Part shown: piece by piece, positions 44,993 through 53,401 of the stretch
Numbering within the stretch: position 1 is the stretch's first letter
Layout of the letters: each line of letters begins with the position of its first letter
NCBI RefSeq assembly: GCF_046195335.1
Contig: NZ_CP176093.1
Strand: one strand, 5' to 3'
DNA: 64,000 nucleotides
Origin: Methanospirillum lacunae
GTDB lineage: Archaea; Halobacteriota; Methanomicrobia; Methanomicrobiales; Methanospirillaceae
Translations under genes and position numbers: made by a program
The notes under the pieces: model-generated
Databases searched by the model: none
What the model saw: only the letters and a program-made list of their open reading frames with translations
Told to the model about the DNA's origin: nothing

Positions 44993-45296
44993 TTGATGAG
45001 GTATCTGATAATATTCGTTGGATGGCTTCCATCAACCTCGGGTTTTTCAATAAATAAACCTATGAACAACCTTTTGATAGTCTAAACCAAAACAAAATCA
45101 TGTGTAACAAATATAAATAATCGCTGAACATCATCCCGATGGATTTTCGCTTATCCCATGGGTCTGAATGACGTTGTCATTGGTGAAGGTAACACATATC
45201 AGGAAGCATTAACTGATGTAATATTTACTATTTATTTTCACCTTAAAACTTATGGGAATACGATAGTTCAGGAATATATGGCATTGTTTGCTTTGT

Positions 45297-45307
45297 AATA
45301 TAAATAG
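45297..45307 (+). promoter_or_regulatory. TATA-like box for the mntA-hepT operon
   Basis: AATATAAATAG lies 57 bases before the ATG, and GAGAGG precedes that ATG. The gap from 44993 to 45363 contains no gene; another AT-rich TATA-like stretch (AAATATAAATAAT) is near 45109-45121. Confidence 0.4.
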
Positions 45308-45363
45308 ATACAAAACAAACTTACCACATCTACTCATAGGATACTCATAAAGAGAGGTTCCAT

Positions 45364-45678
45364 ATGTCCACCGATAATGAAAAAACACAAACGGTTATGG
45401 AAATCCTAAAAACAAAGAGATCAGAACTGATTGCTCTTGCTCAAAAACATGGTGCATCAAATATCAGAGTATTTGGTTCAGTATCCAGAAAAGAAGAGAA
45501 TAGTAATTCAGATATTGATATCCTGGTAGATATGGCTGAGGGTGCAAGTCTCCTCGATCTAGCCCGTCTGAAAAACGATCTTGAAGACCTGCTTGGAAGA
45601 CCAATTGATATCACAACGAAACCAGCTCTCCACCCAATGCTCGCCGGTACCATTTTGAAGGAGGCAATTCCACTGTGA
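45364..45678 (+). CDS. mntA: MntA-like minimal nucleotidyltransferase antitoxin
   Basis: The motif GSx10DxD is exact (GSVSRKEENSNSDIDILVD). MntA proteins AMPylate their HEPN partner and so neutralise it. A lysine-rich N-terminal helix precedes the fold. The gene is followed by a HEPN toxin gene with overlapping start and stop (GTGA), the standard order for MntA-HepT. Reading frames and motifs are intact, in contrast with two of the other MNT/HEPN modules in this island. Confidence 0.9.
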   Translation: MSTDNEKTQTVMEILKTKRSELIALAQKHGASNIRVFGSVSRKEENSNSDIDILVDMAEGASLLDLARLKNDLEDLLGRPIDITTKPALHPMLAGTILKEAIPL

Positions 45679-46022
45679 AGAATCAGGATATTTTCCTCAT
45701 AGATATCCTTGATTCATTAGAAAAAATTGAATTCTATGCTGAAAAAGGAAAAGACTCCTTTTTTCAATCCTCTTTGATTCAGGATGGAATTATAAGAAAC
45801 CTTGAAATTATTGGAGAGGCCACTAACCGACTTGACCCTTCTTTTCATTCCTTATATCCGGAGATTGATTGGAGAGGACTTATTTCACTTCGTAATATTC
45901 TCATCCACCAATATCATCGTGTAGATCTCAATCTTATATGGTCATTCGTGTTAAAGGACATTCCCGAATTAAAAGAAAAAATTCAGGTTATTCATGACAA
46001 ACAAAGGTCATCGATGCACTGA
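45675..46022 (+). CDS. hepT: HepT-like HEPN ribonuclease toxin (DUF86)
   Basis: The helical DUF86/HEPN fold carries the active-site motif Rx4HxY as RNILIHQY, and the conserved RNLEIIGEATNRL. HEPN toxins of this kind cleave RNA and are held in check by AMPylation of the tyrosine by the partner MntA. It starts with GTG overlapping the mntA stop. The full length of 115 residues suggests an active toxin. Confidence 0.9.
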   Translation: MKNQDIFLIDILDSLEKIEFYAEKGKDSFFQSSLIQDGIIRNLEIIGEATNRLDPSFHSLYPEIDWRGLISLRNILIHQYHRVDLNLIWSFVLKDIPELKEKIQVIHDKQRSSMH

Positions 46023-46352
46023 AATATTCCTTTCATATTGTCTTCCTGATGCAAGGAGATAGTCGTCTGGAACCCGGGATATCATGCCTGGGTTACATAA
46101 TAGAACCGGGCTGGTCACGGAGTTATGATAGAGATTCAATTAGAGGAGAAGGTGATAAAGAGATCCGGAGGGAGGTTATCTTCTCAACCGAATGAATAAG
46201 AAATTTAATCGTGTATTTTTTTCATTAATACTTTTGAGGCTCCCTGTTGAGACTTCATGAGTGTTCTCATGGATTAATATGATAAAATCAATACATTTAA
46301 TGTTTTTTGGTTCAAACAATGTGCGAGATAGAGTCATTATTTCTCAACAATC
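46023..46352. other. Intergenic region with one hairpin
   Basis: AACCCGGG-ATATCATG-CCTGGGTT at 46071-46094 can fold into an 8-bp stem with one G-U pair, possibly ending the mntA-hepT transcript. AT-rich TATA-like DNA (TAATATGATAAAAT) lies about 75 bases before hsdR. No gene is seen. Confidence 0.4.
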
Positions 46353-49100
46353 ATGAAACCAGAAGAGAAGGCCCGTCAGCAGATAGATCAGATGCTTGAA
46401 GCAGCGGGTTGGAAAGTTCAGGATTATCGTGATATTAATCTGGGCGCCTCTTTTGGGGTTGCAGTTCGTGAGTATCCGGTTGGAGCTGGTTTTGCTGATT
46501 ACCTCCTATTTGTCGACCGGAAAGCCGTTGGTGTCATAGAAGCCAAGCACGAAGGGGTTACGCTCTCCGGAGTTTCTGAACAGACCCAGGCTTATCTGAC
46601 CAGTATGCCTGCAGCGGTTCCCACTCTCTTTCGTCCCCTCCCATTTGCATATGAAAGTTCTGGGGTGGAGACCTTTTTCCGGTCTGAACAGGATCCAGAG
46701 CCCCGGTCCCGCCGGGTGTTTGGATTTCACCGGCCAGAGACACTCCGTTCCTGGGCAAAGGAAGAATCCCCACTGCGTCGCCGACTCCAGCAGATGCCTC
46801 CCCTGATTGTCAAAGGGCTTCGGGACTGCCAGGTGGAAGCGATCACCAATCTTGAGGTCTCATTTGCCAGTGATCACCCTCGATCACTTATCCAGATGGC
46901 AACCGGATCAGGCAAGACCTTCACTTCAGTCAGTTTTGCATACCGGTTGATCAAGCATGCTCATGCGAGGCGTGTGCTCTTTCTTGTAGACCGGAGCAAT
47001 CTCGGTCGTCAGACACTCAAGGAGTTTCAGCAGTATGTTACGCCTGATGATGGACGTAAGTTCACTGATCTTTATAATGTTCAGCATTTGACCAAAAATA
47101 CAATAGATCCGGTCAGCCGTGTTTGCATCACCACAATTCAGCGACTCTTTTCGATGCTGAAAGGAGATGAGGTATTTGAGGAGGAGAATGAAGAACGGTC
47201 ACTCTTTGATATGCCTGGTGATCAGCAACCAATTCCGATCTCATACAATCCGAAAATACCTATTGAAATGTTTGATTTCGTGATTACCGATGAGTGTCAT
47301 CGTTCTATCTATAATCTCTGGCGACAGGTGCTTGAGTACTTTGATGCCTCATTGGTTGGTCTTACAGCCACCCCTTCAAAGCAGACTATTGGGTTTTTCC
47401 ATAACAATCTGGTGATGGAGTACAGTCATGAGCGGGCAGTGGCTGACGGGGTAAATGTCGGGTATGAGGTGTACCGGATCAAGACAAAGATCACTGATGA
47501 AGGCTCGGAGATAGAGAAAGGGTTCTGGGTAGGGAAACGTGACAAGCTCTCCCGCAAGGAGAGATGGGAGATGCTAGATGAGGATTTTACCTACACGCCC
47601 ACCCAGATAGACCGGGCTGTGGTTGTTCCTGATCAGATAAGGACCGTCATCCGGACTTTGCGGGATGCTCTGTTTACCGAGATATTTCAGGGCAGGACCG
47701 AGGTTCCCAAAACGCTTATTTTTGCCAAGGATGATGCCCATGCCGAAGAGATCGTTCATATAATCAGAGAAGAGTTTGGGAAAGGGAATGAGTTCTGTAA
47801 GAAGATCACATACCGAACTACAGGGGAGAAGCCGGAGAACCTGATCAAGAGTTTCTGCAACAGTTATCATCCCCGGATAGCGGTAACGGTGGATATGATC
47901 GCTACCGGGACTGACATCAAGCCGCTTGAGTGTGTGATGTTTATGCGGGATGTGCGGTCCCGGACGTATTTTGATCAGATGAAAGGCCGGGGTACCCGGA
48001 CGATTAATGATACTGATCTCCAGAGTGTGACACCTGATGCAGATCATAAGACTCATTTCATCCTGATTGATGCAGTCGGGGTCTGTGAAAGTCCGAAGCT
48101 TGAGATCAGGCCTCTTGAGCGAAAGAGGACAGTATCATTTGAGAAATTGCTTCAGCAGGTAGCTACCGGTATCAGAGATGATGATACGCTCACCTCGCTT
48201 GCCGGACGGATTGCCAGAATTGACCGGGAGATGACTTCTCCGGACAGGGCTGATCTTGAGAAGGTAACCAAGGTGCCGATCCGGAGGATCATCAACCAAT
48301 TGATGGATGCAACCGATCCTGATATCCAGGATCAGAAGGCTCGTGAGATCTTTGCGGTTGCTTCTCCCACATCCCAGCAGGTTGTTGAAGCGACAGAAGT
48401 TTTAACAACCGAGGCATGCAGGACGTTTGATGATCCTGTTATCCGCCGGATGCTTGAGGATATCAGGCGTAAGAATGAACAGGTTATCGACCGGGTGAGT
48501 ATCGATGAGGTGGTCTTTTCCGGTTTTGATATTCATGCGAAAGAGAAGGCACAGGCTGTTGTATCTACCTTTACCACCTTCATCGAGACCAATAAAGATG
48601 AACTGGAAGCCCTCCGGATTCTGTACAGCCAGCCGTATGGAAGGCGTCATCTGACGTATGAGGCGATCAAAGAACTTGCAAACCGTATTGAGCAGCCTCC
48701 CTATCTGCTGAGTACTGATATCCTCTGGAAAGCATATGCCCAGCTTGAGGCATCAAAAGTTCACGGTGCCGGACCACAGAAACTTTTGACCAATATCGTG
48801 TCACTTATCAGGTTTGCGATGGGTGAAGAACCGGTTCTGGAGCCGTTCGATACCCATGTTCATGATGAGTTTAGACGATGGATTTCTGAGCAGGAGAAAT
48901 TAGGAAATACCTTTACGCACGAGCAATGCCGGTGGCTGGTGATGATCAGGGACCATATCGCGGCATCACTCTCGATTGAGATGGATGATCTTGATAATCA
49001 CCCGTTTTCTGACCGGGGGGGAAGGATGAAGGCATGGGAGGTTTTCGGGGAACGGCTTGAGCCGTTGATGATTGAGTTATCAGAGGTTCTGGCAGGGTAA
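46353..49100 (+). CDS. hsdR: Type I restriction enzyme R subunit (HsdR)
   Basis: This is the ATP-driven translocase and nuclease of a type I system. The N-terminal PD-(D/E)xK site is Asp49, Glu63 and Lys65 (VIEAKHEG). Walker A is ATGSGKT (183-189), the DEAD-box motif is TDECH, then LTATPSKQT and the motif VI region MKGRGTRTI. The C-terminus is of the EcoEI_R_C type that binds the methylase. At 915 residues it is complete. It is separated from hsdS by about 1.35 kb and from hsdM by 4.3 kb of toxin-antitoxin genes. Confidence 0.93.
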   Translation: MKPEEKARQQIDQMLEAAGWKVQDYRDINLGASFGVAVREYPVGAGFADYLLFVDRKAVGVIEAKHEGVTLSGVSEQTQAYLTSMPAAVPTLFRPLPFAYESSGVETFFRSEQDPEPRSRRVFGFHRPETLRSWAKEESPLRRRLQQMPPLIVKGLRDCQVEAITNLEVSFASDHPRSLIQMATGSGKTFTSVSFAYRLIKHAHARRVLFLVDRSNLGRQTLKEFQQYVTPDDGRKFTDLYNVQHLTKNTIDPVSRVCITTIQRLFSMLKGDEVFEEENEERSLFDMPGDQQPIPISYNPKIPIEMFDFVITDECHRSIYNLWRQVLEYFDASLVGLTATPSKQTIGFFHNNLVMEYSHERAVADGVNVGYEVYRIKTKITDEGSEIEKGFWVGKRDKLSRKERWEMLDEDFTYTPTQIDRAVVVPDQIRTVIRTLRDALFTEIFQGRTEVPKTLIFAKDDAHAEEIVHIIREEFGKGNEFCKKITYRTTGEKPENLIKSFCNSYHPRIAVTVDMIATGTDIKPLECVMFMRDVRSRTYFDQMKGRGTRTINDTDLQSVTPDADHKTHFILIDAVGVCESPKLEIRPLERKRTVSFEKLLQQVATGIRDDDTLTSLAGRIARIDREMTSPDRADLEKVTKVPIRRIINQLMDATDPDIQDQKAREIFAVASPTSQQVVEATEVLTTEACRTFDDPVIRRMLEDIRRKNEQVIDRVSIDEVVFSGFDIHAKEKAQAVVSTFTTFIETNKDELEALRILYSQPYGRRHLTYEAIKELANRIEQPPYLLSTDILWKAYAQLEASKVHGAGPQKLLTNIVSLIRFAMGEEPVLEPFDTHVHDEFRRWISEQEKLGNTFTHEQCRWLVMIRDHIAASLSIEMDDLDNHPFSDRGGRMKAWEVFGERLEPLMIELSEVLAG

Positions 49101-49178
49101 ACGACAATTCACTCCTTATATGGTATGATACAGAAGATGGATAGGAGAGAAACGTGAATACTATTTCTACGAGGAGTT

Positions 49179-49397
49179 ATGCAATTCAATATCATTATTG
49201 AAAAGGATGAAGATGGGTGGTTTGTTGCATCCGTACCCGCTCTCCCCGGATGTCATACCCAGGCACAGGGTATGGATGATCTTCTTGAACGGATTCATGA
49301 AGCCATAGAGTTGTACATCGATGTGCAGGGCGTCCCCTCTTCAGATATGGTACGATCCTTTGTCGGGGTTCAGATCATTGATGTTGAGACCAGCTGA
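49179..49397 (+). CDS. hicB: HicB-family antitoxin
   Basis: The partial RNase-H-like HicB fold is clear: NIIIEKDEDGWFVASVPALPGC then GMDDLLERIHEAIELYI. At 72 residues it is the short form without a DNA-binding tail, so it may not autoregulate. GAGGAG lies just upstream of the ATG. It comes before hicA and overlaps it by 17 bases. Confidence 0.9.
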   Translation: MQFNIIIEKDEDGWFVASVPALPGCHTQAQGMDDLLERIHEAIELYIDVQGVPSSDMVRSFVGVQIIDVETS

Positions 49398-49608
49398 TCC
49401 AAGAAAGGTTGTCAGAGTTCTCTCGGATCTAGGATTTAGTTGTACACGCAAGCGGGGAAGTCATCTCATCATGCAGCATCCGGATGGAAGAACCACGGTT
49501 ATCCCATTCCATAGCGGAGAAGAGATTCAACGGGGTCTTCTTCGATCTATCATCAATGATGTTGGTATCGACAAAGATGTGTTTGTATCACTGTTGCAAG
49601 GTGAGTAA
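49381..49608 (+). CDS. hicA: HicA-family mRNA interferase toxin
   Basis: The double-stranded-RNA-binding-like HicA fold contains the catalytic histidine in RKRGSHLIMQHPDGR and the C-terminal GLLRSIINDVGI. The start used is the ATG within the end of hicB; longer frames upstream are an artefact of that overlap. It is 75 residues, typical and intact. It lies between hsdR and hsdS. Confidence 0.9.
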   Translation: MLRPADPRKVVRVLSDLGFSCTRKRGSHLIMQHPDGRTTVIPFHSGEEIQRGLLRSIINDVGIDKDVFVSLLQGE

Positions 49609-49669
49609 CTACTAGGCATATCGGGATATTTACCTGATACTGTATACCAACATCGGATGATCTGGTTTT

Positions 49670-50002
49670 ATGGTGCAGGATTCAATCATCAATACGTTTT
49701 ATCGGGAAATTCTTCCAAAATTGACAGAGTTGTTTACGCCTGATAAGGTTATTCTGTTCGGTTCCCGGATGAGTGGGTCAGCTCATGAGGAGTCGGATCT
49801 GGATGTGATCCTGGTTTCAGAGAGGTTCCGGGGTGTTCCTCAACATGAGCGGTTTCCGTTGGTCAGAAAAAGTATCAGGTCAGGGTATTCGATCGATTAT
49901 CTTTGTTATACGATTGATGAGTTTGAGAGGATGAAGACCCGGTCCAGTGTTCTGGGGAGTGCGTTAATCGGGCCCCATCAGATAGTTTTGGGAACGTTAT
50001 GA
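49670..50002 (+). CDS. Orphan minimal nucleotidyltransferase (MNT)
   Basis: GSx10DxD is intact (GSRMSGSAHEESDLDVILV), followed by a helix and strand typical of MNT proteins. No HEPN gene follows or precedes it directly, so it is either an orphan or the antitoxin of a partner elsewhere, for example one of the HEPN genes at 51982 or 53012. Confidence 0.8.
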   Translation: MVQDSIINTFYREILPKLTELFTPDKVILFGSRMSGSAHEESDLDVILVSERFRGVPQHERFPLVRKSIRSGYSIDYLCYTIDEFERMKTRSSVLGSALIGPHQIVLGTL

Positions 50003-50066
50003 AATATCCTTTCCGTCCGGTTCGCAAAGCCTATTGCTGACTTTGACATATTAAAAGGTAATTTGT

Positions 50067-50273
50067 ATGTCAGTAATTAATCTTCTTTTGGAAGAGATTG
50101 ATGAACTTGATACTGATGACCAGGAGTATCTGATCGATATTCTCCAAAACCGGTTGAGAGATAAGAGACGATCTGACCTTGCATCCCGGGGAAAAGAGGC
50201 CCTGTTACATGCACAGTCCGGGTGTGCAAAAACGGGATCGTTTCACGGTTTATGGGCAGACCTCAATGGTTGA
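50067..50273 (+). CDS. Antitoxin of a RelE-type addiction module
   Basis: The short acidic N-terminal helix pair (LLEEIDELDTDDQEYLIDIL) followed by RRSDLASRGKEALLHAQSG and a TGSFHGLWADLNG tail matches the small antitoxin family that precedes RelE/YafQ-like toxins. The stop codon overlaps the start of a shortened toxin frame (ATGGTTGA), so the pair was originally complete. Confidence 0.65.
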   Translation: MSVINLLLEEIDELDTDDQEYLIDILQNRLRDKRRSDLASRGKEALLHAQSGCAKTGSFHGLWADLNG

Positions 50274-50400
50274 AGTAATTGGGGATGAAAGGTCATTAAA
50301 AATATTCAGGATGTGGAGCAAAAAGCATCAGGATCTTCTGGATAGATCATGCACCCGGGTGTTTCTTATTTCTACTGGAACCCATGAAGAAGTGTATTAG
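50266..50400 (+). pseudogene. Internally deleted RelE/YafQ-type toxin
   Basis: The frame starts within the antitoxin stop region, where the toxin start is expected. Its N-terminus (SLKIFRMWSKKHQDLLDR) looks like the first helices of such toxins, and its end (RVFLISTGTHEEVY) matches the last strand and the terminal GSHDEVY-type motif. Only 44 codons remain of the normal 85-90, so the middle with the catalytic strands is gone. It is probably an inactivated toxin beside a surviving antitoxin. Confidence 0.55.
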
Positions 50401-50450
50401 TTCTTTTAAAACCTCCTTTCTCCGTAGGTAATGATAAAAATTAGGATATT

Positions 50451-51983
50451 ATGACCGATAAAATAAAAATTGATACCATCCGGGGAGGAAATTTGCTGAG
50501 GGAGTTGAGGGCCGATGATGTGGGTATTATCGAAGATTCTAGTCGGATGAATGGAGAGTTGCCGAAAGGGTGGATAGTAACCACAATTGGTGATATTCTC
50601 GATATATCAGTAGAAAAAACCAATCCACCTTTTACCAATATTTACACATATATTGGATTAGAACATATTGAGAGAAATTCTGGAAAAATTATTGACATTG
50701 GTCGTCCAGAAGAAATTAAAAGTACTAAAACAGTTTTTCATTCTGGAGATTTATTATACGGCAAGTTAAGGCCTAATTTAAACAAAGTATGGGTTGCAGA
50801 TAGAAATGGTATATGTTCGACTGATATTCTTGTATTTGTGAAAAATAGTAATATTAGCAATAAATTTTTTCTCTATCGCCTATTATCTTACGATTACGTA
50901 TCTTATGCTTCACATATAACAAGTGGTGTAGAATTACCACGAATTGATCAAAAAAAGATCAATCAATTTTCGATTTTTTTGCCTCCCCTTAACGAGCAGC
51001 ACCGCATCGTCGCCAAAATCGAAGAGTTATTCACCCAGCTCGACGCCGGCATCGCCAGCCTCCAGGCAGCTCAGGTTAAACTCAACCAATACCGCAAAGC
51101 CGTCCTGAAACATGCCTTCGAAGGAAAGCTGACCGAGGCATGGCGAGAGGCTTACAAGGATGAGATCGAGCCGGTATCGGTGTTGCTTGAGCGGATCCGG
51201 GAAGAACGGCGGAAGGATAAGAAATACAAGGAACTGCCGCCGGTTGATGCGGAGGGACTGCCAGAACTTCCGGAGGGGTGGGTGTGGACAACTATTGAAA
51301 CTCTCCATCCAGCACAACGAACGTGTGCATATGGAGTGTTACAACCAGGTGATGAGGTAGAGGGTGGGATTCCTCTTGTTCGTGTAGGAGATATTGGAGA
51401 AGGTGGATTTTACAATACAAATCTAAAAAAAATTGATCCAAAAATTTCAGAAAAATATAAGCGAACGATCCTTCAAGGAGGAGAAGTATTAGTCTCATTG
51501 GTTGGGGCGATTGGAAGAACAGCAGTTGTACCAGATTGTCTTAAAGGAGCTAATACTGCGAGAGCTGTAGGCGTTATTCCATTAAGCGAACACATTAATT
51601 CCCATTATCTAGAGATGTGGATCCGTCATCCAACTAATAATGCAGAATTAGAGAGTAAAGCTCACGAAGTAGCAAGAAAGACTCTAAATTTAGAGGATGT
51701 TCGTGTATTCAAAGTTGCTCTAGCTCCAAAAAAGGAACAAGATAAAATTGTATCCGAAATTCGACAAAAAATTTCAATTATTGATTCAATTGATAAAATT
51801 GTCTTCCAATCAATCCTTCAATCAGACTTAATCCGTCAATCAATCCTGAAAAAAGCATTCGAAGGTCGCCTCGTCCCCCAGGATCCCAGCGACGAGCCTG
51901 CCTCGGTCCTCCTTGAGAAGATCCGTCAGGAGAAGATAACAAGGGAACCGAAGAAACGAGGGAGAAAGAATAAGGGAACCTGA
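50451..51983 (+). CDS. hsdS: Type I restriction-modification specificity subunit (HsdS)
   Basis: Two target-recognition domains (about 35-185 and 275-460) alternate with conserved helical spacers: LPPLNEQHRIVAKIEELF with LDAGIASLQAAQ and RKAVLKHAFEGKL in the centre, and SILKKAFEGRLVPQDP at the end. HsdS reads the bipartite DNA site for both cutting and methylation. The two recognition domains are coded by visibly AT-rich DNA, while the spacers are GC-rich, a mosaic expected from swapping of recognition domains. Length (510) is normal. Confidence 0.92.
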   Translation: MTDKIKIDTIRGGNLLRELRADDVGIIEDSSRMNGELPKGWIVTTIGDILDISVEKTNPPFTNIYTYIGLEHIERNSGKIIDIGRPEEIKSTKTVFHSGDLLYGKLRPNLNKVWVADRNGICSTDILVFVKNSNISNKFFLYRLLSYDYVSYASHITSGVELPRIDQKKINQFSIFLPPLNEQHRIVAKIEELFTQLDAGIASLQAAQVKLNQYRKAVLKHAFEGKLTEAWREAYKDEIEPVSVLLERIREERRKDKKYKELPPVDAEGLPELPEGWVWTTIETLHPAQRTCAYGVLQPGDEVEGGIPLVRVGDIGEGGFYNTNLKKIDPKISEKYKRTILQGGEVLVSLVGAIGRTAVVPDCLKGANTARAVGVIPLSEHINSHYLEMWIRHPTNNAELESKAHEVARKTLNLEDVRVFKVALAPKKEQDKIVSEIRQKISIIDSIDKIVFQSILQSDLIRQSILKKAFEGRLVPQDPSDEPASVLLEKIRQEKITREPKKRGRKNKGT

Positions 51984-52343
51984 AGTATCTGAATGGGTCC
52001 GTCAGGCTGAGTACGATTACGAGGATACCGAATATTTATTCCTGGGAAAAAGATATCCTAAAGCCATTTTCTGTTGTCATCTGGCTCTTGAAAAAGGATT
52101 AAAGGCTCATTATATTCAGGTACAACCTCCCGGATACCTCTCTAATATTTCTCATCCAGATAATACCGGGAGGAGTTCCTGAAAGGTTTGAAAACCTGAT
52201 GGATATTCTGGGAGATATGAGTGTGAAGATCAGATATTCACCGATACTTGATATTCTTCTGATTGATATTACTAAAGAGAAAGACCACACGATCATAGAA
52301 GATACCGGAGGATTCCTCACATGGATTCGCAAATTGAAACTTT
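51982..52343 (+). pseudogene. Frameshifted HEPN-domain gene
   Basis: One frame gives EVSEWVRQAEYDYEDTEYLF and AIFCCHLALEKGLKAHYIQV, a clear HEPN start, and then meets a stop at 52182. The other frame continues the family pattern with VPERFENLMDILGDMSVKIR and ends FLTWIRKLKL. The switch is needed around 52138-52150, where the conserved His-Asn of the family should be. No start codon is obvious; the frame begins at the end of hsdS. It is a broken toxin next to an intact nucleotidyltransferase, unless a sequencing error is involved. Confidence 0.75.
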
Positions 52344-52653
52344 GATTGCCGACTTCTTACAAGAAATCAAAAACCTTGGTGTCGATATCGCCATGATCGT
52401 GCTATTCGGCTCCCAATCTGATGGATCAGCAACGAACGAGAGTGATATTGATCTCGCTCTCATTTCTCCATCATTCGAGGGTATTACCTCACTTGAGCGA
52501 CGAAAACGGGTAAAGTCTGCATTATTTCACATCATCGACCGGTATCACATCCAGGTAGACCTCATCCTCCTGACCCTGACAGAGTATGAGACTGAACACT
52601 CCCTCCGGATGTCTTTCATCAGACAAGGAACAGCCATTTCAATCCCTGCATAA
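52321..52653 (+). CDS. Minimal nucleotidyltransferase (MNT), partner of a broken HEPN
   Basis: GSx10DxD is intact (GSQSDGSATNESDIDLALI). It overlaps the end of the broken HEPN frame by 23 bases, the normal HEPN-then-MNT coupling. The C-terminal half (DRYHIQVDLILLTLTEY) is typical. With the toxin frameshifted, it may survive as a free antitoxin. Confidence 0.82.
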   Translation: MDSQIETLIADFLQEIKNLGVDIAMIVLFGSQSDGSATNESDIDLALISPSFEGITSLERRKRVKSALFHIIDRYHIQVDLILLTLTEYETEHSLRMSFIRQGTAISIPA

Positions 52654-52665
52654 ACGGAGTGTACA

Positions 52666-53019
52666 ATGAATCAGACCTTTTCCACTATCCCTCAATCCCT
52701 CCCTTCTATCATACAAGAAGCAATCAACAGGTTTACTGAGAAAATCCAGGCCCTATTTCCCGGAAAAATTACTCATATCATCTTATTTGGATCCTATGCC
52801 CGGGGAGATTATCATAAAGACTCCGATGTTGATCTTCTTGTTCTGACAAATGATGATTCCTGGGAACTGAAAAAAAGCATAATGGATGCTGGATTTTATT
52901 TTTATCCAGAGATTGGAGTGATGATTTCGGCAAAAGTGATGACCGAGGAACAATATCAGAAGCGATCCGGTTTTTTGTTCATTCAAGAAGTTACACGTGA
53001 GGGGATACCAGTTGTCTGA
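52666..53019 (+). CDS. Minimal nucleotidyltransferase (MNT) of an intact MNT-HEPN pair
   Basis: GSx10DxD is GSYARGDYHKDSDVDLLVL. An extra N-terminal helix precedes the fold, as in the MNT partners of UPF0332-type HEPN proteins. The following HEPN gene overlaps its end. It begins 12 bases after the preceding MNT gene, so two different MNT genes lie back to back and are probably co-transcribed with hsdM. Confidence 0.85.
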   Translation: MNQTFSTIPQSLPSIIQEAINRFTEKIQALFPGKITHIILFGSYARGDYHKDSDVDLLVLTNDDSWELKKSIMDAGFYFYPEIGVMISAKVMTEEQYQKRSGFLFIQEVTREGIPVV

Positions 53020-53401
53020 TTCGAATGAGGGAAAAATTCTCTTTCAAAAAGCGTATGAACGCCTTTCAGTCGCTGAAGAACTTCATCAGAATGGTCATTA
53101 TGAGGATGCAGTATCCCGGAGTTATTATGCCATGTATTATGCAGCAAAGGCATTGCTTTCAACAAAGGGAATTATTACAAAAACACATCGCGGATTAATC
53201 GCACAGATCAGCGATCAATATGTGAAGTCAGGACTTCTGGATTATGAAACCTGGTCTACACTGGCTCACACAGAACCATTACGTGAATCTGCAGATTATG
53301 GCAGTGGGGAAGAGATCACCGAAATAATATCTAAAAATGTTCTTATTGATAGCAGACATTTTATTGAGACCTGCGAATCCCTCTTTTCACGGAACCTCTA
53401 A
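53012..53401 (+). CDS. HEPN-domain protein (UPF0332 type)
   Basis: The family pattern is clear: HYEDAVSRSYYAMYYAAKAL, THRGLIAQISDQYVKSG and the terminal RESADYG. These proteins pair with MNT proteins, and some are RNase toxins. I use a TTG start with GAGGGG at seven bases; a GTG 15 bases earlier is possible. The stop codon overlaps the ATG of hsdM by one base, so the module is transcriptionally and translationally linked to the methylase. Confidence 0.85.
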   Translation: MSDSNEGKILFQKAYERLSVAEELHQNGHYEDAVSRSYYAMYYAAKALLSTKGIITKTHRGLIAQISDQYVKSGLLDYETWSTLAHTEPLRESADYGSGEEITEIISKNVLIDSRHFIETCESLFSRNL

